The notes under the pieces are model-generated. The model made no database searches and was not told where the DNA came from. It saw only the letters and a list, made by a program, of their open reading frames with translations. A program made the position numbers and the translations under genes. Source: Pseudomonas fluorescens (GTDB lineage: Bacteria; Pseudomonadota; Gammaproteobacteria; Pseudomonadales; Pseudomonadaceae). Taken from it: a stretch of DNA of 64,000 nucleotides. Below are positions 47,775-57,667 of this stretch, piece by piece. The first letter of the stretch is position 1. Every line of letters starts with the position of its first letter. Where the stretch lies: positions 149,402-213,401 of the forward strand of contig NZ_MOBX01000001.1 of the NCBI RefSeq assembly GCF_003732425.1. Direction: 5' to 3'.

Positions 47775-49295
47775 ATGCGTTACGCTCACCCCGGTACTGA
47801 AGGCGCCAAAGTCTCGTTCAAGAGCAAGTACGGTAACTACATCGGCGGCGAGTTCGTCGCGCCTGTCAAAGGTCAGTACTTCACTAACACCTCGCCAGTG
47901 AATGGCCAACCGATTGCCGAATTCCCCCGCTCCACTGCCGAAGACATCGACAAGGCACTGGACGCCGCCCACGCCGCTGCCGATGCGTGGGGCGCGACCT
48001 CTGTGCAGGCGCGCTCGCTGATCCTGCTGAAAATCGCCGACCGCATCGAAGAAAACCTCGAACTGCTGGCGATCACCGAAACCTGGGACAACGGCAAAGC
48101 CATCCGCGAAACCCTCAACGCCGACATCCCGCTGGCTGCCGACCATTTCCGCTACTTCGCCGGGTGCCTGCGCGCCCAGGAAGGCAGCGCTGCCGAAATC
48201 GACGGCAACACCGTGGCCTATCACATCCATGAACCACTGGGCGTGGTCGGTCAGATCATCCCGTGGAACTTCCCGCTGCTGATGGCCGCGTGGAAACTCG
48301 CCCCGGCGCTGGCCGCCGGTAACTGCGTGGTGCTCAAGCCTGCCGAGCAGACTCCACTGGGCATCTGCGTGTTGATGGAGCTGATCGGTGATCTGCTGCC
48401 ACCGGGCGTGCTCAACGTGGTGCAAGGTTTCGGCAAAGAAGCCGGCGAAGCCCTGGCGACCAGTAAACGCATCGCCAAAATCGCCTTTACCGGCTCGACC
48501 CCGGTCGGCTCACACATCATGAAATGCGCTGCCGAAAACATCATTCCGTCCACCGTGGAGCTGGGCGGCAAATCGCCGAACATCTTCTTCGAAGACATCA
48601 TGCAGGCCGAACCGAGCTTCATCGAAAAAGCCGCTGAAGGTCTGGTGCTGGCATTCTTCAACCAGGGCGAAGTGTGCACCTGCCCGTCGCGCGCACTCGT
48701 GCAAGAGTCGATCTATGACGAATTCATGCAAGCGGTGATGAAGAAAGTCAGCCAGATCAAGCGTGGCGATCCGCTGGACACCGACACCATGGTCGGCGCC
48801 CAGGCGTCCGAGCAGCAATTCGACAAGATCCTGTCGTACCTGGAAATCGCCAAGGGTGAAGGCGCCGAGCTGCTGACCGGCGGCAAGGTGGAAAAACTCG
48901 AGGGCAGTCTCGCGACCGGCTATTACATCCAGCCGACCCTGCTCAAGGGCACCAACAAAATGCGCGTGTTCCAGGAAGAAATCTTCGGCCCGGTGGTGAG
49001 CATCACCACCTTCAAGGACGAAGCCGAAGCCCTGGCGATTGCCAACGACACCGAGTTCGGCCTCGGCGCCGGTCTGTGGACCCGCGACATCAACCGCGCC
49101 TACCGCATGGGCCGCGCGATCAAGGCCGGTCGCGTGTGGACCAACTGCTACCACCTGTACCCGGCGCATGCCGCGTTCGGCGGGTACAAGAAATCCGGCG
49201 TTGGTCGTGAAACCCACAAGATGATGCTCGACCACTATCAGCAGACCAAAAACCTGCTGGTGAGCTACGACATCAATCCGTTGGGCTTCTTCTAA
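47775..49295 (+). CDS. exaC: NAD+-dependent aldehyde dehydrogenase (ExaC/acetaldehyde type)
   Basis: A 506-residue ALDH oxidising acetaldehyde, the product of EutBC, to acetate. Motifs: [29 protein letters not shown], the general-base Glu in VELGGKSPN, and the catalytic Cys region in [11 protein letters not shown]. The C terminus [21 protein letters not shown] is typical of the ExaC/AcoD class. Reached from a sigma-54 promoter at 47694 with AAGGAG ahead of the ATG; closed by a hairpin at 49302. In the ethanolamine locus context it serves ethanolamine use rather than ethanol oxidation. Confidence 0.93.
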   Translation: MRYAHPGTEGAKVSFKSKYGNYIGGEFVAPVKGQYFTNTSPVNGQPIAEFPRSTAEDIDKALDAAHAAADAWGATSVQARSLILLKIADRIEENLELLAITETWDNGKAIRETLNADIPLAADHFRYFAGCLRAQEGSAAEIDGNTVAYHIHEPLGVVGQIIPWNFPLLMAAWKLAPALAAGNCVVLKPAEQTPLGICVLMELIGDLLPPGVLNVVQGFGKEAGEALATSKRIAKIAFTGSTPVGSHIMKCAAENIIPSTVELGGKSPNIFFEDIMQAEPSFIEKAAEGLVLAFFNQGEVCTCPSRALVQESIYDEFMQAVMKKVSQIKRGDPLDTDTMVGAQASEQQFDKILSYLEIAKGEGAELLTGGKVEKLEGSLATGYYIQPTLLKGTNKMRVFQEEIFGPVVSITTFKDEAEALAIANDTEFGLGAGLWTRDINRAYRMGRAIKAGRVWTNCYHLYPAHAAFGGYKKSGVGRETHKMMLDHYQQTKNLLVSYDINPLGFF

Positions 49296-49301
49296 AACCC
49301 G

Positions 49302-49333
49302 AGGGCGACTCAGATATTTCTGTGTCGCCCTTT
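49302..49333 (+). terminator. Terminator after the aldehyde dehydrogenase gene
   Basis: AGGGCGAC pairs with GTCGCCCT, and a 4-pair inner stem (CAGA with TCTG) closes the loop; T residues 49331-49333 follow. It begins 6 nt after the stop. Confidence 0.7.
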
Positions 49334-49340
49334 CAAAGGC

Positions 49341-49417
49341 TTTCGCGAGCAGGCTCGCTCCCACAGTGGATTTGTGGCGAGCCAACTCCCTTGTGGGAGC
49401 GAGCCTGCTCGCGAAGG
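49341..49417. repeat. REP doublet (GAGCAGGCTCGCTCC type)
   Basis: Inverted TTTCGCGAGCAGGCTCGCTC arm at 49341-49363 and its complement at 49394-49417. Upstream of the permease sigma-54 promoter. Confidence 0.9.
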
Positions 49418-49454
49418 CGTCCTGTCTGACACACCACCAATGGTCTGGCCGCTC

Positions 49455-49470
49455 TGGCACGGCCCTTGCG
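49455..49470 (+). promoter_or_regulatory. Sigma-54 promoter of the ethanolamine permease-eutBC genes
   Basis: TGGCAC-N5-TTGCG, preceded by C, an almost perfect match to the consensus. It lies 115 nt before the permease ATG, with an expected start near 49481. Confidence 0.9.
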
Positions 49471-49584
49471 TACCCGTCATTCAGGTTTTGCGTGATAACT
49501 GCCGCTGCGTGAACAGCACTCCTCCACCTCAACCGCCACACCCGAAAGTCCAACAGATCGAACAATAAAAAACAGAGAGGACTT

Positions 49585-50955
49585 ATGACTTCCACCACAC
49601 AACTCAAACCCACACTCGGCACCCTGCATCTATGGGGCATTGCCGTCGGCCTGGTGATTTCCGGCGAATACTTCGGCTGGAGTTACGGCTGGGGCACGGC
49701 CGGCACCCTCGGTTTTCTGGTCACGGCGCTGATGGTCGCGACCATGTACACCTGTTTCATCTTCAGTTTCACCGAACTGACTACCGCAATTCCCCACGCC
49801 GGCGGGCCGTTTGCCTACAGCCGTCGGGCGTTCGGCGAGAAAGGCGGGTTGATCGCTGGCATCGCCACCCTGATCGAGTTCGTCTTTGCGCCACCGGCGA
49901 TTGCCATGGCCATCGGCGCCTACCTCAATGTGCAATATCCGGAGCTTGATCCGAAGATCGCCGCGGTCGGGGCGTACTTTGTGTTCATGACCCTGAATAT
50001 CCTCGGCGTCAGCATCGCCGCGACTTTTGAACTGGTGGTCACGGTGCTGGCGGTTGCCGAGTTGCTGGTGTTCATGGGCGTGGTCGCGCCGGGCTTCAGC
50101 TTCAGCAATTTCGTGCTCAACGGCTGGTCGGGCGCCAACGAATTCACCCTGGGTTCGATTCCCGGAATCTTCGCGGCGATACCATTTGCGATCTGGTTCT
50201 TCCTAGCCATCGAAGGTGCCGCCATGGCGGCCGAAGAGGCCAAAGACCCGAAACGCACGATTCCCAAGGCCTACGTCAGCGGCATTCTGACCCTGGTGTT
50301 CCTCGCCATCGGCGTGATGGTCATGGCCGGCGGCGTTGGCGACTGGCGTCAACTGTCGAACATCAACGATCCGCTGCCGCAAGCGATGAAAGCCGTGGTT
50401 GGCAACAACTCGACGTGGATGCACATGCTGGTGTGGATCGGCCTGTTTGGCCTGGTGGCGAGCTTCCACGGGATCATCCTCGGTTACTCGCGGCAGTTCT
50501 TCGCCCTCGCCCGTGCCGGTTATCTGCCGAAAAGCCTGGCCAAGCTGTCGCGCTTCCAGACCCCGCACCGGGCAATTCTGGCTGGCGGCGTGATCGGCAT
50601 CGCGGCGATTTACAGCGACGGTCTGGTCAACCTGCAAGGCATGACCCTGACTGCCGCGATGATCACCATGTCGGTGTTCGGTGCGATCGTGATGTACATC
50701 ATCAGCATGCTCAGCCTGTTCAGACTGCGTAAGACCGAGCCGAATCTGGAGCGGACCTTCCGCGCCCCGGGCTATCCGGTGGTGCCGGCGATTGCGCTGT
50801 TTCTGGCGGTGGTGTGCCTGGTGGCGATGGCGTGGTTCAACACGCTGATCGGTTGTGTGTTCCTTGGATTCATGGCCGCCGGTTACCTGTATTTCCAGCT
50901 GACCGCCAAGCAGCGCTCCGAAGCGCCGGCAGACGCTATGCTCGAAGGTATCTAG
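49585..50955 (+). CDS. eat: Ethanolamine permease (APC superfamily)
   Basis: A 456-residue membrane protein with about twelve hydrophobic segments. Signatures: HLWGIAVGLVISGEYFGWSYGWG near the N terminus, PHAGGPFAYSRRAFG and FFLAIEGAAMAAEEAKDPKRTIPKAY, which are typical of the Eat/EutP-type ethanolamine permeases of the amino acid-polyamine-organocation family. AGAGAGG precedes the ATG. It is transcribed from its own sigma-54 promoter, and eutB follows after a long inverted repeat, giving uptake and breakdown in one unit. Confidence 0.92.
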   Translation: MTSTTQLKPTLGTLHLWGIAVGLVISGEYFGWSYGWGTAGTLGFLVTALMVATMYTCFIFSFTELTTAIPHAGGPFAYSRRAFGEKGGLIAGIATLIEFVFAPPAIAMAIGAYLNVQYPELDPKIAAVGAYFVFMTLNILGVSIAATFELVVTVLAVAELLVFMGVVAPGFSFSNFVLNGWSGANEFTLGSIPGIFAAIPFAIWFFLAIEGAAMAAEEAKDPKRTIPKAYVSGILTLVFLAIGVMVMAGGVGDWRQLSNINDPLPQAMKAVVGNNSTWMHMLVWIGLFGLVASFHGIILGYSRQFFALARAGYLPKSLAKLSRFQTPHRAILAGGVIGIAAIYSDGLVNLQGMTLTAAMITMSVFGAIVMYIISMLSLFRLRKTEPNLERTFRAPGYPVVPAIALFLAVVCLVAMAWFNTLIGCVFLGFMAAGYLYFQLTAKQRSEAPADAMLEGI

Positions 50956-51015
50956 TTGCACCGGCACCGGGCCTTTCGCCCGGTGCCCGCTATATAGAAG
51001 TGCACGCTGCCTCCT

Positions 51016-51099
51016 GTAGGAGCTGCCGAAGGCTGCGATCTTTTAATCCTGCATTTTCAAGATCAAGATCAAAAGATCGCAGCCTTCGGCAGCTCCTAC
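51016..51099. repeat. 29-bp perfect inverted repeat between permease and eutB
   Basis: GTAGGAGCTGCCGAAGGCTG-CGATCTTTT at 51016-51044 and its exact complement at 51071-51099, with a 26-nt spacer rich in GATC/TTTT. This is a third class of dispersed palindrome, able to form a very stable hairpin in the permease-eutB mRNA 33 nt ahead of eutB. Confidence 0.92.
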
Positions 51100-51132
51100 G
51101 AGGGTGTATCAATTATTGGAGGACACCGCCCC

Positions 51133-52527
51133 ATGGCCGCATTCGCCCATTCCGTCGGCGCCCAGACCTATCGCTTCGACAGCCTCAAGGACGTCATGGC
51201 CAAGGCCAGCCCGGCGCGTTCAGGGGACTTTCTTGCCGGCGTCGCCGCGCTCAATGACGGCGAGCGCGTGGCCGCACAAATGGCCCTGGCCGACATCCCG
51301 CTCACGCATTTCCTGCAAGAAGCGCTGATTCCTTATGAGTCCGATGAAGTCACCCGCCTGATCATCGACACTCACGACAAACAAGCCTTCGCCGTAGTCA
51401 GCCACCTTACCGTCGGCGGCTTCCGCGACTGGCTGCTCAGCGACGCGGCCGACGAAACCAGTCTGCGCAACCTCGCCCCCGGCCTGACTCCGGAAATGGT
51501 CGCCGCCGTGTCGAAGATCATGCGCGTGCAGGATCTGGTGCTGGTGGCGCAAAAGATCCGCGTGGTCACCAAATTCCGCGGCACCCTCGGCCTGCGCGGA
51601 CGCCTGTCGACGCGCCTGCAACCCAATCACCCGACCGACGAACCGTCTGGCATCGCCGCAAGCATTCTCGACGGCCTGCTCTACGGCAACGGCGACGCGA
51701 TGATCGGCATCAACCCGGCCACCGACAGCATCGCCTCGATCTGCGCGATGCTGGAAATGCTCGACGCGATCATCCAGCGCTACGACATCCCGACTCAGGC
51801 CTGCGTGCTGACCCACGTCACCACCTCCATCGAGGCGATCAATCGCGGCGTGCCGCTGGATCTGGTGTTTCAGTCGATTGCCGGCACCGAAGCGGCCAAC
51901 GCCAGTTTCGGTATCAACCTGAATGTCTTACAGGAAGGCTACGACGCCGGCCTGAGCCTGAATCGCGGCACGCTCGGGCAAAACCTGATGTATTTCGAAA
52001 CCGGTCAAGGCAGTGCACTGTCGGCCAACGCCCACCACGGTGTCGACCAACAGACCTGCGAAACGCGGGCCTACGCTGTGGCACGACATTTCAAACCGTT
52101 TCTGGTGAACACCGTCGTAGGATTTATCGGCCCGGAGTACCTCTACAACGGCAAACAGATCATCCGCGCCGGCCTCGAAGACCATTTCTGCGGCAAATTG
52201 CTCGGCGTGCCGATGGGCTGCGACATCTGCTATACCAACCACGCCGAAGCCGATCAGGACGACATGGACACCCTGCTGACGTTGCTCGGCGTGGCCGGGA
52301 TCAACTTCATCATGGGCATTCCTGGCTCCGACGACATCATGCTCAACTACCAGACCACCTCGTTCCATGACGCGCTCTACGCCCGTCAGACCCTGGGCCT
52401 GAAACCGGCGCCGGAGTTCGAGCAGTGGCTGGCGAACATGGGCATCTTCACGCAAGCGGACGGCAAGGTTCGTTTCGGTAACAACTTGCCGCCGGCCTTC
52501 CGCCAGGCACTGGCGCAACTGGGATGA
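51133..52527 (+). CDS. eutB: Ethanolamine ammonia-lyase large subunit EutB
   Basis: Adenosylcobalamin-dependent lyase converting ethanolamine to acetaldehyde and ammonia. The 464-residue TIM-barrel protein has [26 protein letters not shown] catalytic segments ([12 protein letters not shown]), [41 protein letters not shown], and [18 protein letters not shown]. Length is normal. TTGGAGGACA gives a strong ribosome site. The stop overlaps the eutC start by 4 nt. No microcompartment (carboxysome-like) genes are present, as is usual in Pseudomonas. Confidence 0.97.
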   Translation: MAAFAHSVGAQTYRFDSLKDVMAKASPARSGDFLAGVAALNDGERVAAQMALADIPLTHFLQEALIPYESDEVTRLIIDTHDKQAFAVVSHLTVGGFRDWLLSDAADETSLRNLAPGLTPEMVAAVSKIMRVQDLVLVAQKIRVVTKFRGTLGLRGRLSTRLQPNHPTDEPSGIAASILDGLLYGNGDAMIGINPATDSIASICAMLEMLDAIIQRYDIPTQACVLTHVTTSIEAINRGVPLDLVFQSIAGTEAANASFGINLNVLQEGYDAGLSLNRGTLGQNLMYFETGQGSALSANAHHGVDQQTCETRAYAVARHFKPFLVNTVVGFIGPEYLYNGKQIIRAGLEDHFCGKLLGVPMGCDICYTNHAEADQDDMDTLLTLLGVAGINFIMGIPGSDDIMLNYQTTSFHDALYARQTLGLKPAPEFEQWLANMGIFTQADGKVRFGNNLPPAFRQALAQLG

Positions 52528-53357
52528 GTCGTATGGAAAAACCGCCCGTGGACCCGCAAAACCCTTGGCTGGAACTGCGCCGCCTGACGCCTGCGCGGAT
52601 CGCCCTCGGCCGCACCGGCACCAGTTTGCCGACCAGCGCGCAACTGGATTTCCAGTTCGCCCATGCGCAGGCGCGCGATGCTGTGCACTTGCCGTTCGAT
52701 CACGCCGCGCTCAGCGCGCAACTGACTGAACGGGGCCGCGAAAGCCTTTTGCTGCACAGCGCGGCAGTGGATCGCAACAGCTATCTGCAACGCCCGGATC
52801 TGGGCCGCAAGCTCAGCGATGAATCAGCGCAGGCCTTGCGTGATTACGCTGCGGCGCATCCCGGCGGTGTCGATCTGGCGATTGTCGTGGCCGACGGCCT
52901 GTCGGCACTGGCGGTGCACCGCCACACGCTGCCGTTTCTCAGCCGTCTTGAGGAGCAAATGAGCGCTGATGGCTGGTCGATGGCCCCGGTTGTCCTCGTG
53001 GAACAGGGTCGCGTTGCCGTCGGTGATGAAATCGGTCAACTGCTCGGCGCAAAAATGCTGGTGATGCTGATCGGCGAGCGCCCGGGCCTGAGTTCGCCAG
53101 ACAGCCTCGGGTTATATTTCACCTACAATCCAAAGGTCGGACTGACCGACGCCTACCGCAACTGCATTTCCAACGTGCGGCTTGAGGGCTTGAGCTACGG
53201 CATGGCGGCGCACCGCTTGCTCTATCTGATGCGCGAAGCCTGTCGGCGGCAGTTGTCGGGAGTCAACCTGAAGGACGAAGCACAGGTTCAGACGCTGGAA
53301 TCGGACGTCGGTGTAGACATGAAAGGTAATTTCCTACTGGATCCGCCCACAACCTGA
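52524..53357 (+). CDS. eutC: Ethanolamine ammonia-lyase small subunit EutC
   Basis: Rossmann-like subunit binding the cobalamin together with EutB. The 277 residues include [34 protein letters not shown], the [15 protein letters not shown] segment and [17 protein letters not shown], matching the family throughout. ATG 52524 overlaps the eutB stop by 4 nt; a second ATG three codons later (52533) is the alternative. The unit continues to a GNAT gene after about 115 nt. Confidence 0.96.
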   Translation: MSRMEKPPVDPQNPWLELRRLTPARIALGRTGTSLPTSAQLDFQFAHAQARDAVHLPFDHAALSAQLTERGRESLLLHSAAVDRNSYLQRPDLGRKLSDESAQALRDYAAAHPGGVDLAIVVADGLSALAVHRHTLPFLSRLEEQMSADGWSMAPVVLVEQGRVAVGDEIGQLLGAKMLVMLIGERPGLSSPDSLGLYFTYNPKVGLTDAYRNCISNVRLEGLSYGMAAHRLLYLMREACRRQLSGVNLKDEAQVQTLESDVGVDMKGNFLLDPPTT

Positions 53358-53472
53358 ACCGTTTCCGCATTGCGTTTCTGCGCCGCTTTCAGGCAGGATC
53401 GATGCACGGCCGCACGGGTTTCCCATCGCCGTCAGAGCATTTGAAGACAGCCACTTGAAGACGAGACCTATC

Positions 53473-53934
53473 ATGCGGATTATTCAAGCGACCCTCGAAC
53501 ATCTGGATTTGTTGACCCCATTGTTCGTCAAATATCGCGAGTTCTACGGTTCCCTGCCTTACCCGGATTCCTCCCGTGCCTTCCTTGAAAAGCGTCTGCG
53601 CCGCAAGGAATCGGTGATCTACCTGGCACTGGCCGATGATGACGACAAGAAACTGATGGGTTTCTGTCAGCTTTATCCGAGCTTTTCTTCGCTGTCGCTC
53701 AAGCGCGTGTGGATCCTCAACGACATCTATGTCGCCGAAGACGCCCGCCGGCAATTGGTCGCCGACAACCTGATCCGCACCGCGAAGAAAATGGCCAAGG
53801 AAACCCAGGCCGTGCGCATGCGTGTTTCCACCAGCAGCAACAATGAAGTCGCGCAGAAAACCTACGAATCCATCGGGTTCAAGGAAGACACCGAGTTCAA
53901 GAACTACGTATTGCCGATCAGCGAAGAGCTCTAG
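53473..53934 (+). CDS. GNAT-family N-acetyltransferase
   Basis: A 153-residue protein from ATG 53473 (a TTG at 53455 adds six residues). The acetyl-CoA loop region WILNDIYVAEDARRQLVADNLIRTA and the C-terminal NEVAQKTYESIGFKEDTEFKNYVL are GNAT motifs B/A. The P-loop is atypical (ARRQLV instead of R/Q-x-x-G-x-A). It follows eutC in the same order recalled from the ethanolamine locus of P. aeruginosa. The substrate is unknown and a role in ethanolamine use is unproven. Confidence 0.88.
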   Translation: MRIIQATLEHLDLLTPLFVKYREFYGSLPYPDSSRAFLEKRLRRKESVIYLALADDDDKKLMGFCQLYPSFSSLSLKRVWILNDIYVAEDARRQLVADNLIRTAKKMAKETQAVRMRVSTSSNNEVAQKTYESIGFKEDTEFKNYVLPISEEL

Positions 53935-53953
53935 CACTCATCAAGGGCCTGTT

Positions 53954-54075
53954 GTGGCGAGGGAGCTTGCTCACGCCGGGCTGCGAAGCGGCCCCACCTC
54001 AGTCATCTCAACAGGTCAGGCAAATCAAGGCTTGGGAGTGCTCCGCCCTCCAGCGGGAGCAAGCTCCCTCGCCAC
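53954..54075. repeat. REPIN doublet (GAGGGAGCTTGCTCCC type), decayed left arm
   Basis: Arms at 53954-53977 and 54052-54075. The left arm reads GCTCACGCC where other copies read GCTCCCGCT, so pairing between arms is weaker. The rest of the 53935-54278 gap shows no gene. Confidence 0.88.
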
Positions 54076-54278
54076 ACCAACCTTGCAGCCACCATCAATG
54101 CCTACCTGACAATTGTTCACACCCCGACATCCCCCGCTACAAAACCAACGCGCTTTTCATCTTTCAGACCGTATAATCCCGACCTTTCCGGCTTGTAAGA
54201 AAAACTACACCCCGCTGTAGGCTTACACCAAGTCATCCGCACAGGCCCGCCGAGTCAGGCCGTCAAACAGGTGCCCCC

Positions 54279-54929
54279 ATGGATTTCAACCCGCTCGACC
54301 TTATCCTGCATCTCGATGTTTACCTCGATTTGCTGGTGAACAACTATGGTCCATGGATCTACGCCATTCTGTTTCTGGTGATTTTCTGTGAAACCGGTTT
54401 GGTGGTGATGCCATTCCTGCCGGGTGATTCCTTGCTGTTCATTGCCGGCGCCGTTGCCGCTGGCGGTGGCATGGATCCAGTGCTGCTGGGCGGTCTGCTG
54501 ATGCTCGCGGCCATACTCGGTGACAGCACCAACTACGTGATCGGACGAACGGCCGGCGAGAAACTGTTCAGTAACCCGAACTCGAAAATCTTCCGTCGCG
54601 ATTACCTGCAGAAAACCCACGATTTCTATGACAAGCATGGTGGCAAGACCGTAACCCTGGCGCGCTTCCTACCGATCATCCGTACCTTTGCGCCGTTCGT
54701 CGCTGGCGTAGCGAAGATGCCATACCCACGCTTCTTCGGTTTCAGCGTACTGGGCACCATCCTCTGGGTTGGCGGACTGGTCACGCTGGGCTACTTCTTC
54801 GGCAACGTACCGTTCATCAAGAAAAACCTGTCGTTGCTGGTGGTGGCGATCATTCTGCTGTCGCTGGTGCCAATGATTCTCGGCGTGGTTCGCAGCCGTT
54901 TCGGCGGCACCAAAGCCCAATCGCACTAA
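54279..54929 (+). CDS. DedA-family membrane protein
   Basis: A 216-residue DedA protein with the signatures FCETGLVVMPFLPGDSLLFIAGAVAA, GDSTNYVIGRTAGEKLF, FYDKHGGKTVTLARFLPIIRTFAPFVAG and a C-terminal membrane helix. Members act in undecaprenyl-phosphate or phospholipid translocation and membrane homeostasis. It is the stand-alone counterpart of the DedA domain at 30266. The next gene starts 4 nt after its stop. Confidence 0.92.
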   Translation: MDFNPLDLILHLDVYLDLLVNNYGPWIYAILFLVIFCETGLVVMPFLPGDSLLFIAGAVAAGGGMDPVLLGGLLMLAAILGDSTNYVIGRTAGEKLFSNPNSKIFRRDYLQKTHDFYDKHGGKTVTLARFLPIIRTFAPFVAGVAKMPYPRFFGFSVLGTILWVGGLVTLGYFFGNVPFIKKNLSLLVVAIILLSLVPMILGVVRSRFGGTKAQSH

Positions 54930-54933
54930 GCCG

Positions 54934-55746
54934 ATGTGGTCGCTGAGCGCCTGGCGTCGCCGGCGCATTCTGGCGAAGAACCCGATTGCCGACGACATGT
55001 GGCAACGGGTGCGCCATCACCTGAGTTTTCTTGACGGCATCAGCGCTGCCGAAGACCAGTGGCTGCGCGAAGCGTGCGTGCTGTTCCTCGAAGACAAACA
55101 CCTGAGCGCCCTGCCCGGCGTCGAACTGCATCAGGAACAACGCCTGCTGCTCGCTGCCCAGGCGCAATTACCCCTGCTCAATCTTGGCGATCTGAACTGG
55201 TATCAAGGTTTCCACGAGATCGTGCTCTACCCCGACGACTTTCTCAGCCCGCAACGGCATCGCGACGCCAGCGGCGTCGAGCATGAGTGGGACGGCGAGC
55301 ACAGTGGCGAAGCCTGGCAACAGGGGCCGATCATCCTCGCCTGGCCGGGCGTGATGGCCAGTGGCGGCTGGGAAGGTTACAACCTGGTCATTCACGAACT
55401 GGCGCACAAACTCGACATGCTCAACGGTGATGCCAACGGCCTGCCGCCGCTGCATGCCGACATGCGAGTGAGTGACTGGGCCGAGGTGATGCAGCATGCC
55501 TATGACGACCTCAATCGCCAGCTCGATCGCAACCCTGACGCCGAAACCGCCATCGATCCCTACGCCGCCGAAAACCCGGCGGAATTCTTCGCGGTCACCA
55601 GCGAATATTTCTTCAGCGCCCCGGACCTGCTGCACGAGGCTTATCCACAGGTCTACTTGCAACTGAAGCTTTTCTACCGGCAGGATCCGTTGAGCCGATT
55701 GCGGCAACTTCAGGCCACAGACCCGGTCTATCAGGCGCACGACTAA
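54934..55746 (+). CDS. mtfA: M90-family zinc peptidase MtfA
   Basis: Cytosolic aminopeptidase-like zinc enzyme related to E. coli MtfA (which binds the Mlc repressor). The 270 residues include [41 protein letters not shown] and the zinc motif H154-E155-L-A-H158, then [13 protein letters not shown], the family's conserved downstream segment. It begins 4 nt after the DedA gene, so cotranslated. Its partner in Pseudomonas, which may lack Mlc control of PTS as in E. coli, is unclear. Confidence 0.92.
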   Translation: MWSLSAWRRRRILAKNPIADDMWQRVRHHLSFLDGISAAEDQWLREACVLFLEDKHLSALPGVELHQEQRLLLAAQAQLPLLNLGDLNWYQGFHEIVLYPDDFLSPQRHRDASGVEHEWDGEHSGEAWQQGPIILAWPGVMASGGWEGYNLVIHELAHKLDMLNGDANGLPPLHADMRVSDWAEVMQHAYDDLNRQLDRNPDAETAIDPYAAENPAEFFAVTSEYFFSAPDLLHEAYPQVYLQLKLFYRQDPLSRLRQLQATDPVYQAHD

Positions 55747-55858
55747 GGTCTGCACGACTTTCGGTACATGGCGTCGACGGCAGAATATGCCTATAATCGC
55801 CGCCACTTTTTGGTCAATCCGGCCAAGTGTTTTTGGTCAACTACGGGGGCAACGCCCA

Positions 55859-56386
55859 ATGAGCTACAGCAAGATTCCGGCTGGCAAAGACCTGCCGAAC
55901 GACATCTACGTCGCGATCGAGATCCCGGCCAACCACGCGCCGATCAAATACGAAATCGACAAAGACAGCGATTGCCTGTTCGTTGACCGTTTCATGGCCA
56001 CCCCAATGTTCTACCCGGCCAACTACGGTTTCATCCCGAACACCCTGGCTGACGACGGTGATCCCCTCGACGTACTGGTTGTGACCCCTTACCCGGTTGC
56101 TCCAGGCTCGGTGATCCGCGCGCGTCCAGTCGGCATCCTGAACATGACCGACGACGGCGGCGGCGATGCCAAAGTCATCGCAGTGCCACACGACAAGCTG
56201 TCCCAGCTGTACGTCGATGTGAAGGAATACACCGACCTGCCGCCACTGCTGATCCAGCAGATCGAGCACTTCTTCGCGAACTACAAAGATCTCGAAAAAG
56301 GCAAATGGGTCAAGATCGAAGGCTGGGCCGGTGCAGACGCCGCCCGCGAAGCGATCACCAAGTCGGTTGCCGCCTACAAAGGCTAA
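55859..56386 (+). CDS. ppa: Inorganic pyrophosphatase Ppa
   Basis: Family I soluble pyrophosphatase, 175 residues from ATG 55859 ([15 protein letters not shown]); the open frame reaches back to 55787 without family similarity. It has the metal-binding signature DGDPLDVLV with [13 protein letters not shown], the substrate residues KYEIDKD, and [19 protein letters not shown] textbook terminator follows the stop. Confidence 0.97.
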   Translation: MSYSKIPAGKDLPNDIYVAIEIPANHAPIKYEIDKDSDCLFVDRFMATPMFYPANYGFIPNTLADDGDPLDVLVVTPYPVAPGSVIRARPVGILNMTDDGGGDAKVIAVPHDKLSQLYVDVKEYTDLPPLLIQQIEHFFANYKDLEKGKWVKIEGWAGADAAREAITKSVAAYKG

Positions 56387-56414
56387 GCACTTGCGCTACG
56401 TGTAAGGCTTGAAG

Positions 56415-56441
56415 AAAACCCCGGTTGATCCGGGGTTTTTT
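56415..56441 (+). terminator. Rho-independent terminator of ppa
   Basis: AAAACCCCGG pairs with CCGGGGTTTT around a TTGAT loop, with a six-T tract, 28 nt after the ppa stop. Confidence 0.93.
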
Positions 56442-56504
56442 GTGCTTGGGAAAAGCCGCCTTAAACAGAGTGTTTATGACGGACTACAGAAAAGTTTTGG
56501 CCTG

Positions 56505-56531
56505 TGTAATTTCCCACAAGGACGTCTTACA
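56505..56531. promoter_or_regulatory. Possible operator of the S24 repressor gene
   Basis: TGTAA and TTACA inverted half-sites spaced 17 nt, about 80 nt before the repressor ATG. Short and unsupported by a second copy, so tentative. Confidence 0.25.
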
Positions 56532-56609
56532 TCCCGTCGCAAAATTCAGCCCGTTTTTGAACGGCAGGTTTATTCAAACTGCTCTAGCACGGCCGTAGAC
56601 TCCGTGTTT

Positions 56610-57356
56610 ATGAGAAAGAACACTAGCGGTCCAAGATTCAAGGCACTCCTGGAAGCTGCGAACATCTCGACGACGGGTTTCGCAAAGTTCTGGGGCACGG
56701 AAGCCCAAAATGTCCACAACTGGTACACCCGGGGCGTCCCGGCGTATCGAATGGAAGAAGTCTCACGCCTGCTGTCCGTCAACAGCGAATGGCTGAAAAC
56801 CGGCGAAGGCACAAAAGAGCTGCCGAGCCTGGCTCCATCTGCCAGCAACGGCGACAGCTTCGACGCCCACGACCCTCAGGGCGCCTACCGATTCATCCAC
56901 CCCAACGACATCGAACTGGCTTTTTTCAAAGAAACGCCACTGACCACCGGCTCCGACAAAACCCATGTCATCCAGGACCCGGACCTGTCCATCCGCCTGC
57001 TGCGCGCCCCACTGGATCAACTGGAAATCCGCCACGCCGACGCCATCTGTGCGCACATGATCGGCAACAGCATGGCCGAACGCATCGAAGACGGCTCCAT
57101 CGTCGCCATCGACCGCAGCCTGACCCAAGTCGTCGACGGCGAAATCTACGCCATCGAACACGACGGCATGCTGCGCATCAAATACCTGCACCGCATGCCC
57201 GGCAACGGCTTGCGCCTGCGCAGCCACAACAACGCTGAATACCCGGACGAAGTGTTCCGCCCGGCACAGATCGAGGAGCAACGGATTCATATATTGGGCT
57301 GGGTTTTCTGGTGGTCGACGGTGAGCAAGCGGCGGCCGGTGGTGCCGTTTCTCTGA
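56610..57356 (+). CDS. XRE/S24-type (LexA/CI/PrtR-like) transcriptional repressor
   Basis: A 248-residue protein from ATG 56610 (MRKNTSGPRF); the open frame extends back to 56409 but over the ppa terminator. The N-terminal helix-turn-helix (FKALLEAANISTTGFAKFWG, NVHNWYTRG, MEEVSRLLSV) resembles phage and pyocin repressors. The C-terminal S24 domain has the dyad S154 (IGNSMAERIEDGS) and K191 (LRIKYL), spaced 37 residues as in LexA. No Ala-Gly or Cys-Gly scissile pair is found in the hinge, so self-cleavage is doubtful. No prophage or pyocin genes are adjacent. The target is unknown. Confidence 0.85.
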   Translation: MRKNTSGPRFKALLEAANISTTGFAKFWGTEAQNVHNWYTRGVPAYRMEEVSRLLSVNSEWLKTGEGTKELPSLAPSASNGDSFDAHDPQGAYRFIHPNDIELAFFKETPLTTGSDKTHVIQDPDLSIRLLRAPLDQLEIRHADAICAHMIGNSMAERIEDGSIVAIDRSLTQVVDGEIYAIEHDGMLRIKYLHRMPGNGLRLRSHNNAEYPDEVFRPAQIEEQRIHILGWVFWWSTVSKRRPVVPFL

Positions 57357-57390
57357 CTTGATGCGTTTTTTCGAGTTTGCACTGAACCCT

Positions 57391-57416
57391 GTGGGAGCGA
57401 GCCTGCTCGCGAAGAG
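57391..57416. repeat. Single REP sequence (GAGCAGGCTCGCTCC type)
   Basis: One copy of the same 24-nt element found as doublets at 16.6 and 49.3 kb, without an inverted partner. Confidence 0.85.
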
Positions 57417-57667
57417 GCCCGGACAAACGGTACAAATACCGGATTTCCATCGAAGAAGTCGCTCTAAACCGCACTTCAGGCTGGGAATCCCAAGCAAAAC
57501 TCAGTATCCTGCGCCCCACATTTGCGCATCGACCCGCCCCGCGGCTCAGAGAGCGCCCGACGCGGCAGACCAACGTCTGACCAAGTCCCACAGCCGGACG
57601 CAGATCCGGATGTACGTTTTGAAGGCTGGCGCGGTTTACCAAAAATAAACCAAGCCAGTCCCCGAGA

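Noticed and set aside
57358..57648. 96-codon open frame between the S24 repressor and its downstream terminator
   Set aside because: It starts inside a REP sequence and has no ribosome site or protein-like composition; an untranslated RNA is the better explanation.
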